Shown here: in pieces, positions 1-6,919 of the stretch
Layout of the letters: each line of letters starts with the position of its first letter
Numbering within the stretch: the first letter of the stretch is position 1
Source: Elusimicrobiota bacterium
GTDB lineage: Bacteria > Elusimicrobiota > Elusimicrobia > UBA1565 > UBA9628
NCBI GenBank assembly: GCA_028868375.1
Contig: JAGWUP010000019.1
Location: forward strand, 1-32,764
Reading direction: 5' to 3'
Length of the DNA stretch: 32,764 bases
Position numbers and translations under genes: made by a program
Notes under the pieces: generated by a model
What the model saw: only the letters and a program-made list of their open reading frames with translations
What the model was told of the DNA's origin: nothing
The model's database searches: none

Positions 1-139
1 GTTTCTAAAACCACCCCGGTAGATTTTTTCGACCCCTACCTGGTTCGTCAGTTAATTATTATCTATTGCATGTAGCATTGTGCTGCGCATCATTTTGCAG
101 CGCAATGCTTTGTGTCAAAGCGATCACTTATGAACACCA
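1..139 (-). other. Non-coding left edge, possible packaging (cos) region
   Basis: No open frame of useful length is seen here on either strand. It directly follows the HNH endonuclease gene. On the minus strand it contains a G-rich/A-rich stretch (GGTAGGGGTCGAAAAAATC, then CTACCGGGGTGG). In many tailed phages the interval between an HNH gene and terS carries the cos site and a G-rich motif of this general look. That is known for the arrangement; the assignment here is inference. The 5-bp arms GGTAG/CTACC could also form a weak hairpin. Confidence 0.3.
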
Positions 140-499
140 TCAAACGAACGTGTATTCCTCCTCATCATCCCCAGCAGCGCGCCTCACCTGTTTCGCTGTT
201 GCGCGCCTGCCGAATCCCCTGTCCTCTGTCGCGGTCTTGGTATCATGGCATCGCTTGCATAATGACTGATGGTTGCGTGTGTCCCAAAAGCGCGGATCGT
301 CCTCGCCATCATGCGGCTCGATGTGGTCTGTCACGTTGGCCAGTCCGCCGCACCGCTCGCATAGTGGATGCTGCCTTAGCCTGTGCTTGCTGTATGCGCT
401 CCATCGCCGTGTGTATCCACGCTGGTGTGCCGTCGCCCGTGGTGCTGCTGCTACTGGGCGGCGTGTCACCTGTCGGTGTTTCCCCGGTGCCGTTGGCAT
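140..499 (-). CDS. HNH endonuclease
   Basis: A 119-residue HNH nuclease of the type found next to the terminase genes of cos phages, where it assists terminase in cutting DNA at packaging. Two zinc-binding CxxC pairs (C47/C50 and C81/C84) bracket the catalytic DH (58-59), with N76 and the following H77 and H85 completing the beta-beta-alpha-metal fold. The N-terminal 30 residues are basic and the C-terminus is acidic (DDEEE). The ATG at 499 overlaps the stop of the upstream gene (TAATG), so translation is probably coupled, and I chose this start over one eight codons upstream. Terminase should follow just beyond the left edge. Confidence 0.85.
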   Translation of the reverse strand: MPTAPGKHRQVTRRPVAAAPRATAHQRGYTRRWSAYSKHRLRQHPLCERCGGLANVTDHIEPHDGEDDPRFWDTRNHQSLCKRCHDTKTATEDRGFGRRATAKQVRRAAGDDEEEYTFV

Positions 500-738
500 T
501 ACTCGGCCCCCACGGCAAAGCATTCGCCATCATCGAAAATCGACATTTCCGACCGCTGCCGTCTCACAAGTCGCCGTCGCAACACGCGGATTCTGGCGTC
601 AATCGAGCCACGCGAAAGCGCGAACGGGCCGCACTCGCCTTGGTAGCGCTTGCGTGTCACCGGCCGCACCCGATCTCTGACGCGAAATCTGAACCGCGTC
701 TGGCATCCATCCTCGATTGCATCCGGCAGGCTGCTCAT
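499..738 (-). CDS. Hypothetical small basic protein upstream of HNH gene
   Basis: About 79 residues, not recognised. The middle is strongly basic (RFRFRVRDRVRPVTRKRYQ, then RIRVLRRRLVRRQRSE), followed by a short acidic end. Its start ATG at 738 overlaps the stop of the gene before it (ATGA), and its stop overlaps the HNH start (TAATG), so it sits in a coupled three-gene string. A GGGA element lies eight bases before the ATG. An alternative start at 789 would add 17 residues but has no ribosome binding site. A nucleic-acid-binding role is possible from charge alone, but nothing specific is visible. Confidence 0.6.
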   Translation of the reverse strand: MSSLPDAIEDGCQTRFRFRVRDRVRPVTRKRYQGECGPFALSRGSIDARIRVLRRRLVRRQRSEMSIFDDGECFAVGAE

Positions 739-908
739 GTCGATTCCCGCGTGTGGCGTTTGAGCAAATCTTGGTGCTGCCTCAAGCATTCATCGCGGCA
801 GTAGCACAACACTTTTTGTGACGCGAGGATTATCACCAGTTCCGGATCCGCCGCATTCTGACAGCCCGGATTGGCGCAGTGCCGCGTGTCGTGCGAGTGG
901 AGGTCCAT
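735..908 (-). CDS. Small Cys-rich protein (possible zinc finger)
   Basis: A 57-residue protein. The Cys pattern C11-x4-C16 ... C35-x-C37-x3-C41, with nearby His residues (H4, H6, H10, H45), suggests a single zinc-binding knuckle. It is preceded by AAGGGA seven bases before the ATG at 908, and its TGA overlaps the ATG of the next gene (ATGA). This makes it the first member of a coupled string ending in the HNH nuclease. Small Cys-rich proteins are common beside phage HNH and terminase genes. A DNA-binding accessory role is inference; no named family is recognised. Confidence 0.65.
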   Translation of the reverse strand: MDLHSHDTRHCANPGCQNAADPELVIILASQKVLCYCRDECLRQHQDLLKRHTREST

Positions 909-974
909 TTTCAATCCCTTGCATCGAGCCAGGCGTGGAGCGTTGCTTCATGCTCGCATTGCCACGCCCAGCCC

Positions 975-1763
975 TTACTTTGCCGCACGTCGCTCAAACC
1001 GGCGTTCATCGTCCGCCGAAAACGCCGGCCAGAGGTCTAATCCCAAATCGCCTTCCGCATCGTCGATCGACACGAGATATTCGTCTAAGCTGGCCGACGC
1101 TTCCGGGTCATTCGGCAATCGCCAGCACAGCGCCTCGATTGATCGGTCTGTGCGGAAAATCAGCACCGATTTGATGCAATGCGTCGGCACCCAAACGTGA
1201 TGCTTGCCGATGGTCGAAATATGGATCATGTCGGCTTCGACGATCCATGCGGGGGCCGTGAACACCAAGAGATGATCCACGTCAAGCCGCTGGGCCTGCT
1301 GTCGGTTCAGTTCCTCCAGCGATTTCCATTTGCCGCGGTTGAACCCTGCATATTGCGGACATGCGTTTGCCAGAGTTTCGGTGCTGTCGGCTTCGTCCTG
1401 CGATTGACCATGATTGCCATACGCGGCCTGGTGCCCGATGTCGAGTGGTCTGCCGGCGACATTCGCCCCGGCATAATCCGCAGGCGACGGGCCAAATTCA
1501 TTCGGCACGTCGGGGTCTTTGTGGAATTTGATGCTGCCGCGGTCGCGCGTTTTGCTGTGCCGATCGAGCCATTCGAGCGTATAGCGACTCGTCCGCGTCA
1601 TCCCGTTGAACGACACGAGTCCGAACGGACGCGCGTAATAGTCTTTTGTCGGAGCCCACTTGGCGAGTTCGTCGTCACGGTCGTCGCGCGGGGTCGCGAG
1701 GCACAACGAAGTCAGCGAAAGCAGCAGCCCCAAAGTCAGCAGTCGAATCCTTGAAATCATCAT
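975..1763 (-). CDS. Exported DNA/RNA non-specific endonuclease (NucA family)
   Basis: A 262-residue nuclease of the beta-beta-alpha metal DNA/RNA non-specific family (Serratia nuclease/NucA). Residues 1-23 form a clear signal peptide (charged start, Leu-rich core, then CLA-TP), so export is predicted. The family DRGH signature appears as DIGH (108-111), keeping the general-base His111 but replacing Arg with Ile. N133, N142 (FNRGKW) and E150 fit the metal-binding and substrate positions. An AAGGATG ribosome site precedes the tandem ATGs at 1763/1760. It follows lysis-type genes, which suggests degradation of host DNA at or after lysis or nucleic-acid scavenging (inference). The Ile substitution is the odd point; activity may persist because His and Asn are intact. 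Confidence 0.85.
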   Translation of the reverse strand: MMISRIRLLTLGLLLSLTSLCLATPRDDRDDELAKWAPTKDYYARPFGLVSFNGMTRTSRYTLEWLDRHSKTRDRGSIKFHKDPDVPNEFGPSPADYAGANVAGRPLDIGHQAAYGNHGQSQDEADSTETLANACPQYAGFNRGKWKSLEELNRQQAQRLDVDHLLVFTAPAWIVEADMIHISTIGKHHVWVPTHCIKSVLIFRTDRSIEALCWRLPNDPEASASLDEYLVSIDDAEGDLGLDLWPAFSADDERRFERRAAK

Positions 1764-1809
1764 GATTTCATCCTTTCGTTTGGTGAAAATGAGTGATTAC
1801 TTTTGCGTG

Positions 1810-2658
1810 TTACGGAGTGGGCGCGGCGGGGAACGGGGGAACTGACGGAGCGGCGGTCGTCGTTGGGGCTGCCGGCGCGGAGGTCGCGGCCACTGCGGAA
1901 GCGCCGAACGGGTACGGCTGGAGCGCTGGCAGTTGCGACACGATGATTCCTTCACTGAGCGGCTGCAAATCGTAGGCGCTCGGCTGATTTCCCAGTGCAG
2001 GAACCGTGTCGATCAGCTCCGTCTGGGTAAACCATTTCGTCGGGTCATAGGCAGCGATTTGGGCATCAGTGAGCACAAATGCCGGGTCGGATGCCATCGC
2101 GACCGAAATGCCGAATAGCTCGGTTGACATGAGCCGGTAAATCCGCTGGAAATACTGCCCCAGCAGCCCGGCGAACGCAACGCCGATTTCAAACGGCTGC
2201 CCGTTGTCCGTGTGCTGCATCGCTTCGGAAATCGCACCGAATGCGAGCTGTGCGTATTCACGCATCCAACCGTTCCGCACCTGGAAAAACGGGGCCGGAA
2301 ACACGCGGAACGGCTCGGTATCGGGCACGTTGTGCGCGGGCTCCATGTTCGGCGTGCCTGCGGGTACGGCACGGCCGCCGATGATCTGGCGCACGCGCAT
2401 GCAGAGCTTGTGTACCCGGATGAGCGTGTTGATCGACGGCGGCCGGCGCAGCGATGCATCGTCGTGGACCATGATTGCCTGCAAGTTGCGGCCGATGATG
2501 CTCACGAGGTCGAGGATCGTGCTATTCGCGCTCACCTGCCGTTGGCCGGGGTTCGGGACGGCAAAGCCGAGTTGCCCCCACACGCCCACGTTGTACCACA
2601 GAATCGGATTGCCGGCGAAGTTACCGATTTCGCCCGGGGATTGATCGACTGACGCCAT
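1810..2658 (-). CDS. Hypothetical protein, 282 aa
   Basis: Not recognised. The body (residues 1-235) looks like a soluble globular protein with alternating hydrophobic and Pro/Asn-rich segments. The last 35 residues are a low-complexity Ala/Pro/Thr/Ser tail. No transmembrane helix and no signal peptide are seen. The start at 2658 is well supported by AGGAG eight bases upstream, and the gene begins nine bases after the protease gene ends, so the two are co-transcribed. Its place between the lysis/protease genes and an exported nuclease could mean a virion-associated or secreted role, but nothing in the sequence proves either. Confidence 0.65.
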   Translation of the reverse strand: MASVDQSPGEIGNFAGNPILWYNVGVWGQLGFAVPNPGQRQVSANSTILDLVSIIGRNLQAIMVHDDASLRRPPSINTLIRVHKLCMRVRQIIGGRAVPAGTPNMEPAHNVPDTEPFRVFPAPFFQVRNGWMREYAQLAFGAISEAMQHTDNGQPFEIGVAFAGLLGQYFQRIYRLMSTELFGISVAMASDPAFVLTDAQIAAYDPTKWFTQTELIDTVPALGNQPSAYDLQPLSEGIIVSQLPALQPYPFGASAVAATSAPAAPTTTAAPSVPPFPAAPTP

Positions 2659-2667
2659 GATTTGCTC

Positions 2668-4092
2668 CTAAGATGCGTTCGGCTGCGCGCCGGACTTGAA
2701 CTGAGAAACGAGACTTTGCAGCGTGGAGACAGTGCCCTCCGACGCGGGGTAGCGTTTGACGAGCTCGCCCATTGCCCAGTCGAGCGCCTGCGCCGTGCGA
2801 TCAACCTCGATTTGCTGAAATGTCCGCTCGGGTATGACGGCTTGCGGCGTTGGCGCGGATGGAACTGCGATCGGGAACGGAGTGACAATTTGAGCGGACG
2901 GCAGTGGCCCAGACCATGCAGCCGACGGAGGGGGGGCTGCCGTCAATGCCGGCATTCGCTTTTTGAGCGTTCGATTGAGGAAAAACCCGACGATGCCAAT
3001 GGCCGCGCCGGCAGCGGCTCCCACTGGACCACCGATCGATCCAGCCAATGCGCCGGCTCCCAGGTGTGACGCAATCGCCCCCAGCAGCGACGGTGCGACT
3101 TGCTTGACCACTTCCGCGCCGACGTCTTTGGCGGCTCCCTGCGCGGCCGTTTTCAGCACCGGCGCGAATGCGGCCGGGTCTATTTTGCCTTCGGAAATGC
3201 TGGTCGTCACAGCCGATTTGATGTCGGCCGCGTGCAATCCCCACTGTTTGACGAGTTCGGCCTTGATGTCGGGGCCGAGCTTCGACAATTCGGTGGTGAC
3301 GATGTTCCGCACGTCGTCGCTGCTGGTACCGGCTGGCGCTGGCGCGGGAGCATCGGCCACGGCGGGCGCAGGCAGTGGCTCAGGATGGGGAATCGGCTCG
3401 AGCTTTTCGGCCGGCGGCACTTCGGCCGGTTTTTCAGCCGGCGGCGGCGACGTGAGCGGTATATAGCCCAAGCTGTCGATCAGAAAGTCCTGCACCGTGC
3501 GAACGTGCGCGCTGAGTCCATCAAAATGCGACGTTGCCAATATGACGCCAACCAATTCATTTCCGCAAATCACAGCCCCGCCGCTTTCCTCTTGCCGAAA
3601 CGTGGCGGCCGTTATCAATTTGTCGGCGGTGTATCCTTTGACGCGAGTTTGCACCGTCCGCAACTTTCCGTCCCCTGGAATTCCCTGCGTTGATACCTGC
3701 GTGCCAATGGATGGCGCGCTTTCCGCTACTGGAAAAATCAGGACGGGGGCCGGATGGTCAGTTGCCAACAGGCACAGGTCGCGCTTGCCGTCGAAACCAA
3801 TGATCGCAGCCTTTTCCTTCGCGCCATCAATTATCGCGAATGTCTCCCCGTTTTTTGTCCATCCGTGAGCGCACGTCAGGATTAGCAGCCGGCCCGACTT
3901 ATCGCGTCCAATGCACGTCCCACTGCCGGGAGAGAATTGGCGAACCTGGGTGCATGAGTTCCCATTGCATCTCTGCACCGTGACTGTCTGCACCGCCTTA
4001 ACGACAGGCGCCGCCTCCAGCGCCTGCCCGATGGCGAACATGATGGCGGCAACGACGATGGCCATTATCACGGCTGCTCGAATCTGTCGCAT
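2668..4092 (-). CDS. Membrane-anchored trypsin-like serine protease
   Basis: A 474-residue protein. Residues 7-26 are an N-terminal hydrophobic segment (signal peptide or anchor). Residues about 35-200 form a chymotrypsin-fold protease domain with the triad His76 (LTCAHGW), Asp105 (KRDLCLLATD) and Ser170 (EESGGAV). A Pro/Glu-rich linker (about 215-250) follows, then an Ala-rich helical region, a Gly/Ala hydrophobic segment (about 345-370, GAAAGAAIGIVGFFLN) and a basic stretch. The start at 4092 has AGGGAG upstream. It lies in a run with a holin-like protein and a papain-fold hydrolase, so it probably acts at the cell envelope. Peptidoglycan-linked or outer-membrane protein targets are possible, but the substrate is unknown. 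A protease in a lysis cluster is unusual. Confidence 0.85.
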   Translation of the reverse strand: MRQIRAAVIMAIVVAAIMFAIGQALEAAPVVKAVQTVTVQRCNGNSCTQVRQFSPGSGTCIGRDKSGRLLILTCAHGWTKNGETFAIIDGAKEKAAIIGFDGKRDLCLLATDHPAPVLIFPVAESAPSIGTQVSTQGIPGDGKLRTVQTRVKGYTADKLITAATFRQEESGGAVICGNELVGVILATSHFDGLSAHVRTVQDFLIDSLGYIPLTSPPPAEKPAEVPPAEKLEPIPHPEPLPAPAVADAPAPAPAGTSSDDVRNIVTTELSKLGPDIKAELVKQWGLHAADIKSAVTTSISEGKIDPAAFAPVLKTAAQGAAKDVGAEVVKQVAPSLLGAIASHLGAGALAGSIGGPVGAAAGAAIGIVGFFLNRTLKKRMPALTAAPPPSAAWSGPLPSAQIVTPFPIAVPSAPTPQAVIPERTFQQIEVDRTAQALDWAMGELVKRYPASEGTVSTLQSLVSQFKSGAQPNAS

Positions 4093-4093
4093 G

Positions 4094-4792
4094 TCATGCT
4101 CCCTGCTGCGTTAGGACTGCGGATTGAGCGGCATTCGCGCGGCTCCCGTTCCAGTTTTCCGGCCAAGTCAGTGTGCCCAGATACGCATTGCGGCAGGCCA
4201 AGCCGATGTCGTTCGGTGTCACGAGTGACAGCGGCTTGCCCTTGACCAGCTCCAGACCTGCCCCGCTGAGCCATGCCCGCGCCACGTTCTGGCTACAGAT
4301 TGCCGACGTGCGCTTGTGGTTCGTGCGCTCGAGTTCTGCTTCCCAGCGACGGCGCAGGCACGGGAAAACATGCGCCAGTGCCCGCAGAATCAGCGACCGT
4401 TGTGCGAAAATCAGGGCAATGTTCGTCCATTCGTAATCGCCGCCGAGCGAATTTGCTAATTCATAGGCCACGTCGTCGCAACTGGCGCGGCCGAGTGGAA
4501 GCCCAAAGTAATCGGGTCGAAACACGCTGATTTTGCCGCTGTGCCGGCGAACTTCCGCCGACAGCGGGGATGCGTAACCGTTCAGACCCTCTTGGTAGGC
4601 CAGTTGCCACGGCCTGCCGATTGCGACCACGACGCCCGACGCATGGACGAACGGGCCGCCAGTCTCAATCGCAATCGCGAGCCCGGCCGCGGTGTGCGCC
4701 TCCCACAACAGAATGTCGCCATTTGACGCAGCATATTCGTTGTACGGCAGCCAAGCGCGGCGCAGTCCGGGGATGATTTCTTCGACAGGCAT
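4094..4792 (-). CDS. NlpC/P60-like (YiiX-type) papain-fold hydrolase, candidate endolysin
   Basis: A 232-residue protein resembling the permuted papain-fold family (YiiX/NlpC-P60 superfamily). It opens with GDILLW (25-30), followed by FVHASGVVVAIG, where His50 is the likely catalytic His. The likely nucleophile is Cys166 in AICSQNVARAWL, with the family-like TPNDI (192-196) after it. No signal peptide is seen, so release would need a holin. The holin-like gene ends four bases upstream, which fits an endolysin, though peptidoglycan as substrate is inferred from context. Related folds also act as amidases on other substrates. A second Cys (105, RASCDDVA) is a less likely nucleophile. Confidence 0.65.
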   Translation of the reverse strand: MPVEEIIPGLRRAWLPYNEYAASNGDILLWEAHTAAGLAIAIETGGPFVHASGVVVAIGRPWQLAYQEGLNGYASPLSAEVRRHSGKISVFRPDYFGLPLGRASCDDVAYELANSLGGDYEWTNIALIFAQRSLILRALAHVFPCLRRRWEAELERTNHKRTSAICSQNVARAWLSGAGLELVKGKPLSLVTPNDIGLACRNAYLGTLTWPENWNGSRANAAQSAVLTQQGA

Positions 4793-4795
4793 TGG

Positions 4796-5095
4796 TCAGT
4801 TTGTGGGTTTCAGGGCAGCGGAACCATTGCGGCCGGGCACTTGACGCTCGACATCGAGCAGCCGGCCTTCCAGCCGGTCGAATTTGCGGTCCACTTTTTC
4901 TTCGAGCTTGTCGAGCCGGACGGCGGCCGCGTCCAGTTTCGAAATCGCGGTGCTGAGATCGGACTTGACGGAATTGGCCCAGCCCATTGCGGCCAAGATA
5001 GCCGATCCGAACCCGCCGCCGATGACACCCCAATTCCCCTTCGACAGCTTGGCCTCGACAGCTTTGACAGGATCGGACGGTGTTTCGTCGGCCAT
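4796..5095 (-). CDS. Holin-like membrane protein with coiled coil
   Basis: A 99-residue protein with one hydrophobic Gly-rich helix (about 21-42, WGVIGGGFGSAILAAMGWAN) followed by a heptad-patterned charged segment (about 46-85, VRLDKLEEKVDRKFDRLEG). This is the one-TM plus coiled-coil plan of XhlA-like holins or haemolysins. It is the first gene after an intrinsic terminator and lies just upstream of the candidate endolysin, the usual order of a lysis cassette. AGGAG is eleven bases before the ATG at 5095. A small tail or Rz-like role cannot be excluded from topology alone. Confidence 0.6.
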   Translation of the reverse strand: MADETPSDPVKAVEAKLSKGNWGVIGGGFGSAILAAMGWANSVKSDLSTAISKLDAAAVRLDKLEEKVDRKFDRLEGRLLDVERQVPGRNGSAALKPTN

Positions 5096-5120
5096 GATTC
5101 TAGCGGCTCCTGGTGACTGC

Positions 5121-5200
5121 AAAAAGAAAACGGCCGGAGAGCAACAGAGAACCCATCCGATCGAATGGGGCCTATGTCGCCCTCCGGCCGCAGCTTTTTA
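5121..5200 (-). terminator. Bidirectional intrinsic terminator with nested hairpin
   Basis: Perfect 9-bp arms CGGCCGGAG (5131-5139) and CTCCGGCCG (5182-5190) can pair. On the minus strand the stem is followed by TTTTCTTTTT, and on the plus strand by a short T run (5195-5199). A second near-palindrome (CCCATnCGATCGnATGGG) lies in the loop, giving a two-tier structure. It separates the early genes (ending at 5236) from the lysis gene block starting at 5095. No clear promoter could be picked out just upstream of 5095. Confidence 0.7.
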
Positions 5201-5235
5201 TGCGTGCGTTGCCACCGGAGCAGTGCGAACGCCGG

Positions 5236-5427
5236 TTATGTTACCGTCGCCGCGTTGCCCTGGTCAATATCGTTGTCAAGGTCAGTCGCCCGAATTCTGC
5301 GGATTTTCAGCGGCGAGCGAATCGTCAAGGTCGTGGAATTCGACGTGCGGATAATTGTCTGCCCGATGCGCAGCGGACGCCCGCGCGAACACTTCCATTT
5401 TTGCGGTTGCCGTCGTCCATTTGACAT
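5236..5427 (-). CDS. Hypothetical small basic protein, 63 aa
   Basis: Not recognised. The first 30 residues are Arg/Lys/Gln-rich (SNGRRQPQKWKCSRGRPLR); the remainder is predicted mostly beta (RIGQTIIRTSNSTTLTIRS). The start is decided by a near-perfect AGGAG site six bases before the ATG at 5427. It is the last gene before the terminator at 5.16 kb. Its short beta-rich shape is reminiscent of small RNA- or DNA-binding barrels, but no motif supports naming one. Confidence 0.55.
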   Translation of the reverse strand: MSNGRRQPQKWKCSRGRPLRIGQTIIRTSNSTTLTIRSPLKIRRIRATDLDNDIDQGNAATVT

Positions 5428-5475
5428 CGCGCTCCTCCGTGAATCAGTTCCGATCGTCACTTCGCCGCGTCATCC

Positions 5476-5736
5476 TCATTCGCTCCCCTCGGCTAGGTCG
5501 CACAGGCGGATAATTGACTGCGAATATCCGTACAGCCTTTCGGCCTCCCTGGCGGCGTCCCGCGCGACCATGCGGCCGACGGCCCAACCGTTCAGGTATT
5601 CCTCTTTGATCCGTTCGTTCGGATGCTCCGTGAACTTGGGATCGAGCGGCCGAATGCCCGCGCCACAGTGCCAGCCTCGCATGTATGCCATGAAGAGATC
5701 GCGGTTCGTGGTGGCTGGTTGTTTTTTCGTGGGCAT
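5476..5736 (-). CDS. Small RMF-like protein, 86 aa
   Basis: The core (AYMRGWHCGAGIRPLDPKF ... YLNGWAVGR) has the paired G-x-x-G / GW-x-x-G pattern seen in ribosome modulation factor-like and CrpP-like small proteins, which are frequent in phages. The C-terminal half is helical. ATG 5736 is used because GAGGGG lies ten bases upstream; an in-frame ATG six codons earlier is also possible. A role in binding ribosomes is only suggested by this weak resemblance. Confidence 0.55.
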   Translation of the reverse strand: MPTKKQPATTNRDLFMAYMRGWHCGAGIRPLDPKFTEHPNERIKEEYLNGWAVGRMVARDAAREAERLYGYSQSIIRLCDLAEGSE

Positions 5737-5753
5737 CGGTTGATTTCCCCTCA

Positions 5754-5981
5754 TTACGAGTTTGCCAGTTCCAGTAACACGTCCGCGTGGCACGGCCTGG
5801 ACGCTGAGCACCAGCAGGCCAAGTCGCGCCCGTAAAGTTCGTGCAAGCGGGCGTGCAATTGCCGCGACGTGCGGGCCGCATCACGATCGAAGTTTGCCAG
5901 GTCGATAGAGGCATCGTGCCTTTTATTCGGTACTGACTTACTTGACGCATACGTGAAACACCCGGAATATAAAATGCACAC
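5754..5981 (-). pseudogene. DUF4326-type protein, C-terminal half only
   Basis: The last 35 residues (ELYGRDLACWCSASRPCHADVLLELAN) match the conserved C-terminal signature of DUF4326 proteins: CWC, then CHxDVL. The family's N-terminal part (a VxNxR...DVYIGR...WGNPF-type block) is missing. The preceding residues are unrelated in look and the only in-frame start is a GTG at 5981 with no good ribosome site. The domain has been 5'-truncated or frameshifted, although a shortened functional protein cannot be excluded. The gene begins six bases after the repeat-bearing small gene ends. Confidence 0.5.
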
Positions 5982-5987
5982 GGTTCG

Positions 5988-6149
5988 TTACTTCTTTCGC
6001 CGCTTGGGTTTCTTCGGTTCGATCACTTCGGACTTAGGAACCTTGACCAATCGCTTGGCCAAATCGGCGAATTTACCCCATCCGACCAATCGCTTGGCCA
6101 AATCGGCGAATTTACCCCATCCACGCGGCTTCCTTTGGGTCTTTGCCAC
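5988..6149 (-). CDS. Small basic protein with duplicated GWGKFADLAKRLV module
   Basis: A 53-residue protein starting with GTG at 6149 behind AAGGAG. After a short basic start, the 13-residue module GWGKFADLAKRLV occurs twice in a row, followed by KVPKSEVIEPKKPKRRKK. I recall single-copy versions of this module followed by VPK and a Lys/Arg tail in small planctomycete proteins; their function is not known to me. The duplication is an exact in-frame 39-bp tandem repeat, so it is recent. The module is amphipathic and the tail basic, which would suit nucleic-acid or membrane contact (inference). Confidence 0.7.
   Translation of the reverse strand: MAKTQRKPRGWGKFADLAKRLVGWGKFADLAKRLVKVPKSEVIEPKKPKRRKK
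6045..6122. repeat. 39-bp perfect tandem duplication
   Basis: Two identical 39-bp units (6045-6083 and 6084-6122) lie inside the small gene at 5988-6149. Because 39 is a multiple of three, the frame is kept and 13 residues are duplicated. No sequence difference exists between copies. Confidence 0.95.
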
Positions 6150-6164
6150 GGCGTTTCTCCTTTG

Positions 6165-6425
6165 TCAGTTGAGTTTGGCTTTTCGTGTGACCATGCATTG
6201 TAGCGCCATGCGACCAATAGACGCAATCCTGAAATCAGTCACGTCGGCATGCGTTGTTTCAATCAGCCCTTCATTGAGCAGTGCGGATACAGTGCTCCGC
6301 GAAACAGATGCACTCTGGCCTTTTCTGCCGGTCAGAATTGCCGCAAGTCCATCCTTGCCAGCCCGGTCCATTACCCATCCATCGGCCAGCACCTTGAGAA
6401 CTGCGATTTGTCGTGTCGTGAGCAT
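6165..6425 (-). CDS. Small winged-helix-like regulator, 86 aa
   Basis: The sequence starts LTTRQIAVLKVLADGWV and continues with SRSTVSALLNEGLIETT and a TDFRIASIGRMAL strand-like end, the order of a small winged-helix domain: helix, recognition helix, wing. The ATG at 6425 follows GGGGA. A longer version starting at 6485 would be coupled to the YkgJ-like gene through an ATGA overlap and remains possible. Function is unknown; regulation of phage or host genes is a guess from the fold. Confidence 0.5.
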   Translation of the reverse strand: MLTTRQIAVLKVLADGWVMDRAGKDGLAAILTGRKGQSASVSRSTVSALLNEGLIETTHADVTDFRIASIGRMALQCMVTRKAKLN

Positions 6426-6481
6426 ATTACTTGATCCCCATGAAACCAGAGTCCCCCGGCGGCGCGTGTCGTCGCCAATTC

Positions 6482-6862
6482 TCATCGAATGCCCGCTTCT
6501 CGACGGTGCGCAACGCAGGCGTCGCTTCCAACCTCAAATTCTCGACATACGTCCGGCCTAGCGTCATACTTTCCGCAGCACAAATTGACCAAATCGAGCC
6601 AAATGCACGGGCATTCGTCTGGCCGGTCAGACATGACTCCGTCATAGACTTCCTTGCGTTCCAACGGAGTGAGCTTCATAAATCGGCGATGGTCATCGGG
6701 ATATTCATCTCCCATCGGTTCCCAAACATCTTCGTAGTGGTCCTTTGGGCCTCGATAGAAAACCCCCAAAGGAGGAGATCGCATGTGCATACAGCAGGCG
6801 CAGCAGTTCTCGCAGTCACTCGGCAGGTCCGATTTCAAAATTGGTAGGCGAAAGTTGCTCAT
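6482..6862 (-). CDS. YkgJ-family Cys-cluster protein
   Basis: A 126-residue protein with the YkgJ (zinc/iron-chelating) signature: CENCCACC near residue 17, then CPCIWLD, CCGKYDARPDVCREFEVGSDAC. The YxxRPxxCRxF block is diagnostic for the family. Members bind a metal through the conserved cysteines; their biochemical role is poorly known. Such genes occur often in phages of environmental bacteria. The start at 6862 has a modest GAG-containing site. It lies downstream of the RusA gene with a 57-bp gap. Confidence 0.8.
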   Translation of the reverse strand: MSNFRLPILKSDLPSDCENCCACCMHMRSPPLGVFYRGPKDHYEDVWEPMGDEYPDDHRRFMKLTPLERKEVYDGVMSDRPDECPCIWLDLVNLCCGKYDARPDVCREFEVGSDACVAHRREAGIR

Positions 6863-6919
6863 TTTAGTCTCACAAAACCAGTTTTCATTGATGCCGGAAC
6901 GTGCCGCGCGTGAACGATG

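Noticed and set aside
112-804. 230-codon plus-strand frame at the left edge
   Set aside because: It lies antisense to three coupled minus-strand genes including HNH, is Arg/Cys/His-rich noise, and has no ribosome site.
5869-6561. 230-codon plus-strand frame over the 39-bp repeats
   Set aside because: It is antisense to several well-supported minus-strand genes with ribosome sites, and its length comes from the repeat and high GC.
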